Shown: positions 60,108-64,000 of the stretch, piece by piece | Layout: each line of letters opens with the position of its first letter | Position numbering within the stretch: position 1 is the stretch's first letter | From: Acheta domesticus | Lineage: Eukaryota; Arthropoda; Insecta; Orthoptera; Gryllidae | Direction: 5' to 3' | Assembly: GCA_031308135.1 (NCBI GenBank) | Contig: JAHLJT010009436.1 | Span: forward strand, 125,739,777 to 125,803,776 | DNA: 64,000 nt | Position numbers and translations under genes: made by a program | The notes under the pieces: generated by a model | Database searches by the model: none | Told to the model about the DNA's origin: nothing | The model's input: the letters and a program-made list of their open reading frames with translations, nothing else

Positions 60108-60521
60108 TTACAGAATTGGTGCCTCTGAGTCACCTGTAATGAAAGCATATATTTTAAAAATGTAATGCAGGAACACCACACCCGAAATTCTCAAGCATCA
60201 AAGAGGTACACTATTAAAATTTAGGCCTATAAAATAATGACATGAAACTCTTAAGGTATCTGAAATGTTCGGAACGATACATGAAGTAGCACAACACTAG
60301 ACGGAAAAATCGTTCTATTACAGTAACTCATCATAACTCAAAATATTTCACTCACCTTCCCATTTCGGAGGAAAACCTGAAGAAACTTTATTTCCTTTAT
60401 CCTGCCGAACAACATTGACACATCCTTGGGCCCAACATTTAGTCATTGTCCTCTGCAACACTTGACGTACACCGCCAAAATAAGCTCGCAAACGAAATGT
60501 CACAAACAAACACGTTGCCAT
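60108..60521 (-). CDS. possible two-exon small gene, 63 residues, unknown function
   Basis: Exon 1 (60356..60521) starts MATCLFVTFRLRAYFGGVRQ, then VLQRTMTKCWAQGCVNVVRQ, DKGNKVSSGFPPKWEG. Exon 2 (60108..60133) gives DSEAPIL and a TAA. The donor is AAG|GTGAGT (60355) and the acceptor TTTCATTACAG (60134); phases match. The N-terminus, basic and hydrophobic without acidic residues, resembles a mitochondrial targeting peptide (inference). I do not recognise the family. It lies in the long intron of FAR-A on the same strand, next to a mariner relic. Minus-strand AATAAA-type words at about 59960-60000 could end the transcript. Support is only the open frame, start context and the splice pair, so it may be chance. 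Confidence 0.4.
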
Positions 60522-60759
60522 TAGAATCGCCGTCTCTTCAGCAAAAAAATAAATTAGTGGATGAAATGAATGGTAGAAGGTTCATAAGCTTGCACCGCTA
60601 CCTGACGAGCAAATAATCGAAGCAGGGTTTGAAATTACGCATGTACCTTAAAATAGATGTCGCCACATGGAAACGATGCTAGCGAATCCTCTAGCCCATA
60701 CTCTCAAACAGCGAGAGTTTCCCCTCCTGTTGTATATTCCTCCATGTTACATGTTCGTC

Positions 60760-61330
60760 GGAAGCAACGTTCAACGAGCAAGACAATGACAAACATTCAC
60801 AAAAGGTTAAAAATGTGAATGGAGATAATGCTGTTGATCACAAAAGAGTTAGTCGGGGTGATTTCAGATTATCTGGTAAATTAGGCCAACGAAATACTCA
60901 GGATTCCCCACGCAGAGGCAAACCGCGTTCTTCACATTTTCCTGACAATGTGCAGCTCAATTACAATCTCATTTTGGCCGACGAAAGTGTAACCGTGAAA
61001 GAATTGTCAATTAAAGTGGATATAGGAGATGCGAGTATGGACAGAATATTGAAAGAACTGCAACTGAAAAACAGGTTTTGTGTCTGGTGATTTTCAGGAG
61101 ATAAACATTACTACAGTGTGAAGGGTGCTAAACAGTGGCTCAGACGTTCTGGCACCGGCTTCTACCGTATGGGTATACATGACCTTCTTAATTTTGTCTT
61201 CTTCAAAGGTGTCGTAAGGCTGTAGAAATAGACGGAGATTATGTGGAGAGGTGACTTTTTGTTCCTCAAAGTTGAATCGACTTACTGTAAAAATAACATA
61301 GGTATGAAAATTAAATTGAATGTGCCAAAA
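60760..61330 (+). pseudogene. mariner relic, centre deleted
   Basis: The N-terminal half reads VNGDNAVDHKRVSRGDFRLS, RNTQDSPRRGKPRSSHFPDN, LILADESVTVKELSIKVDIG and DASMDRILKELQLKNRFCVW then a stop: the two helix-turn-helix parts of a mariner transposase of the type also found in SETMAR. It is followed almost at once, in another frame (61099-61225), by GDKHYYSVKGAKQWLRRSGT and GFYRMGIHDLL, which is the usual transposase C-terminus. The DDE catalytic core is missing between them. A TIR-like CATTACTTTTGGAGTGACC is at about 61340; no left end was identified. It is a different mariner lineage from 26206..27488. Confidence 0.75.
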
Positions 61331-62249
61331 ATAGTTGTGCATTACTTTTGGAGTGACCATCGTATTAATAAGTTTGTTAATTCCCTTTTCGAGCCCTCTG
61401 ACTACTGGAACGAAGTTTGTCGACATTTCATATCTTGCCGTCGGCGATGTAATACTATGTACCGCTGGATCCCGTTCTATTCTATATGCGTCGATTAAAA
61501 TTTCAAACTTTCTATTCCAATCTCTCTAATTAACACGCGAAACTAATAAACGTATACGCAGCTCAGCAGATTAGCAGATTCTGCTCTTGACCATTACTAA
61601 CACCGTTCTGTACTCCATCGCGATTCAAAGCGTTCCTTACTCGACCACAATGTAATTCGTTCTATCTCGCAATCCCCGCCTTTCAGTTGTCTTCCTCTAT
61701 GTAGCGACACAAAATCCTTTCTGTTTGGTCTGTCTGCCCAGTTCCCCATAGTGTCTAATGTCCGTGTTCCTTCCGATTGACTTACTATTTATTTGCATAT
61801 CACTTCGTTTACTCTGACATCCAGTCTCCTTAGGATACTTTATCTTCATTATCCACGGAAATCTCTAAAATTCCAATCTCTAAATTTACTACTAAAATTA
61901 ACACTACTGTCCATTGTTTTATTTTTTTATACTCCCTTTCCATTATTCTCACTTTATTTATATTTTTATTATACGGCTAACATTGACCTTCATTGTTGTC
62001 TTTCGTAATACATTCTTATATTAAATATTTTTAATGCAGGGTTGTTATTAAACTTAGATAACCCATCAAATTATGCAATACAAAGTATTTTCATTTGTGT
62101 GTCAGTAAATTTTCACTTCTTGAGCAGCTCGAATTAACAAAAAGTTAAAATTTCTGTACCCAAAAATATTAAAATATACTAAATATTTACTAAATTTATT
62201 ATTACTATATATTTATCGAATAAACAAAAAGTTTATTCGATCTGTTTGC
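61331..62249. other. FAR-A intron 3, nothing recognised
   Basis: No supported gene or repeat. Confidence 0.4.
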
Positions 62250-63830
62250 AAAAAATGGAGTCAAAGAGAAAAAGTAAATTCAGTTTTTTACAAATGATCT
62301 CTAAATACACCGTAACTTTGTTGCCTAACCCGTTCTTTGGTTGCCTACAAATCATTAAATATTTTTGATGTGCCAGCATTGTAAATCAATAATACCTATT
62401 TTTATTATTCATTTGAAAGACAGGTATACTGAGAAACACACGATAGTAGTTTTCGATAGGCAGACAGTACATTTAAGTTGTGATTTGTGAATTTTTGGAA
62501 CTATTTTCCTACTGGCAGAATGAGGTCGAAGTGACATAGGACTATCTAGAGAGGAAAGCTTCAATTATTTCTGACGGGGGTATTTTCCTGGTACTTTTTT
62601 ACTTGCTCATTCAGCCTAAATTTCCATTTAATCTTTCACCCAAAAATATCCCGAAGGGTGTATCAAAGTTGCCCCGTCATGATAAAATTTATTAGTGGGT
62701 CCAATAGACCGTCTCTACAGATATTCGATGACGACAAATTTACGTAAGTTAATTTTGTTTCTCCTTACGTGGGATTGAGAACTCTCTTTACCCAGGAATG
62801 ATAATACTTACTTCAAGTTAACATTGCCATCTATATTCTGTTGGAAAACATATCACATTCAAACATGATAGTTGATAAGTAAACAATTTCAGAAAAATAT
62901 TATCATGAAATCCTCTTTATTATTGTGTACTGTTTTGTTTCTATGTTCCTCCCCTTGCCTGCTTGGCCAATATCATTCTTAAATCCTAATCCAAAAGCTT
63001 TTAATTTACTACAAAAATTGATCTTCTTACAATAGATAACTTACAATGTTTAGTCACCTTTCTTTCGTGTAGCCTCTGCTTTCTTGAACGTCGTTTAGTA
63101 TCCATTCAAGTTCCAGTTTTGTACTGAATCTGGTCCACACCAATGGTATCTGCTTCCTCCACACACGCAATTATAATTCTATGTCCATTTAAAACATTTC
63201 CGTACTAATTAATTTTCTCTAAGCATTACTAATTCGTAAGCACACGTCTTCACCCGAATACTTCCGCGTCAGAACATTATATGCATCCGCCCCTCACCGC
63301 GTCAAAAGATCGTCTGCCCTGTTTCTCTTATGCGCCCTTCAAGTGTCTTCTTCCCCGCGCGAGATCTTACCCAAATTCGTTTCTTTGTCGTCCTAGTGCA
63401 CATTACCTTTCTCACACTTTCAATTTCTAATTTGTCACTGTTACTCTAGCACTGTATTTTTGTTTATAATTTGGTTCTTGATTCGTAATAGTTTTCCTAA
63501 TTTACTCTCTCTCTCACGGAAATTGCTCACGTGTCCTTTCCCTGTTTTATTTACCAATATCGTTTTTATTTCCCCCGCTATCAATTATGTTACCATTCCC
63601 TTGTATTTTTATTATTTACTATTCGACTAAAATCAATATTTTGTCACGTTCTGAAATCATTTATGGAGTTCCGTATTCAGAAAACGTCACAAATTTGTGT
63701 GGACACTTTCTTTTAAACCAATTTCATTTTTTTGCCTGTTGGTAAAAATTAAGATTTTTGAGATAGTGATGTATTTATTCTAATGTATTGTTTTAAACAG
63801 CCTTTTTCCCAGAAAAATATCTCACGAAAA
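62250..63830. repeat. FAR-A intron 3 segment similar to 1200..1905
   Basis: Blocks around 62255-62560 and 63690-63830 match the left copy in the same order and orientation (for example ACATAGGACTATCTAGAG at 62537). About 0.8-1.1 kb between them is extra here. The right end of similarity is about 170 bases from the window edge, so by analogy FAR-A exon 3 should lie just past 64000. Confidence 0.55.
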
Positions 63831-64000
63831 GTCAATAGTAAAAACTACTTGAATGTGGTGTCGTCGAAGCTGTAAACTCTTTAAAAGTACTTTTATGTGT
63901 TAAAAATTTCTTTCATACTTCATTTCCTTTATGCCTAGCTTTGCTCAAATATGTTCTTACAGTATTCTACACTGGACTTCCCAATGAATCGTAGTAGCTG

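Overview
The window is a TE-rich, AT-rich stretch of an insect nuclear genome: small exons, GT-AG introns of 0.1 to 16 kb, arthropod-type transposons (Jockey and RTE-like LINEs, mariner, Tc1-like, hAT, Helitron, solo LTRs, tRNA-derived SINEs). It holds one 100-N assembly gap. The species cannot be named from the sequence. There are no operons, CRISPR arrays or bacterial features.

The recognisable host genes are two fatty acyl-CoA reductase (FAR) genes in tandem, both on the minus strand. FAR-A enters from the right: exon 4 (57083..57192, YTYTK active-site motif), exon 5 (56559..56994) and exon 6 (51931..52191, Sterile domain); its first three exons lie beyond 64000. FAR-B starts inside the window: exon 1 (20648..20860, GGTGFLG nucleotide-binding motif), a 15.8 kb intron, exon 2 (4613..4862, with a one-base frameshift in an A9 run) and exon 3 (2032..2177); it runs off the left edge. 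All splice phases agree. Intron 3 sequence next to the two exon 3 positions is similar (about 1.2-1.9 kb and 62.2-63.85 kb), as expected from tandem duplication. A possible two-exon, 63-residue gene of unknown function lies at 60108..60521 (minus), inside the FAR-A intron.

Layout. 1-4.9 kb: FAR-B exons 3 and 2, with the intron between them almost filled by a long-TIR element. 4.9-20.6 kb: FAR-B intron 1, with a Tc1-like foldback element, a SINE-like sequence, a solo LTR, an RTE-like LINE split by a Helitron, a hAT-like MITE, a GC-rich block and small MITEs. 20.9-31 kb: intergenic MITEs, an inactivated mariner and a SINE. 31-40 kb: a nested stack in which a Jockey-like LINE was inserted into a GGATT repeat, then split by a 2.2 kb CACTG-ended DNA element, then joined at its 5' edge by a hAT element. 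40-47 kb: an unclassified repeat, a Helitron helicase relic split by a solo LTR, a hAT MITE and a second, inverted Helitron copy. 47-52 kb: tandem repeats around the gap. 52-57 kb: FAR-A exons 6 to 4, with a decayed autonomous-size hAT in intron 5. 57-64 kb: FAR-A intron 3.

The least ordinary object is the 2,224 bp CACTG-ended element at 32108..34331. It has long imperfect TIRs and a 3-bp duplication whose removal restores the LINE reading frame exactly, and it carries a decayed gene of a family I remember only as uncharacterised arthropod proteins.
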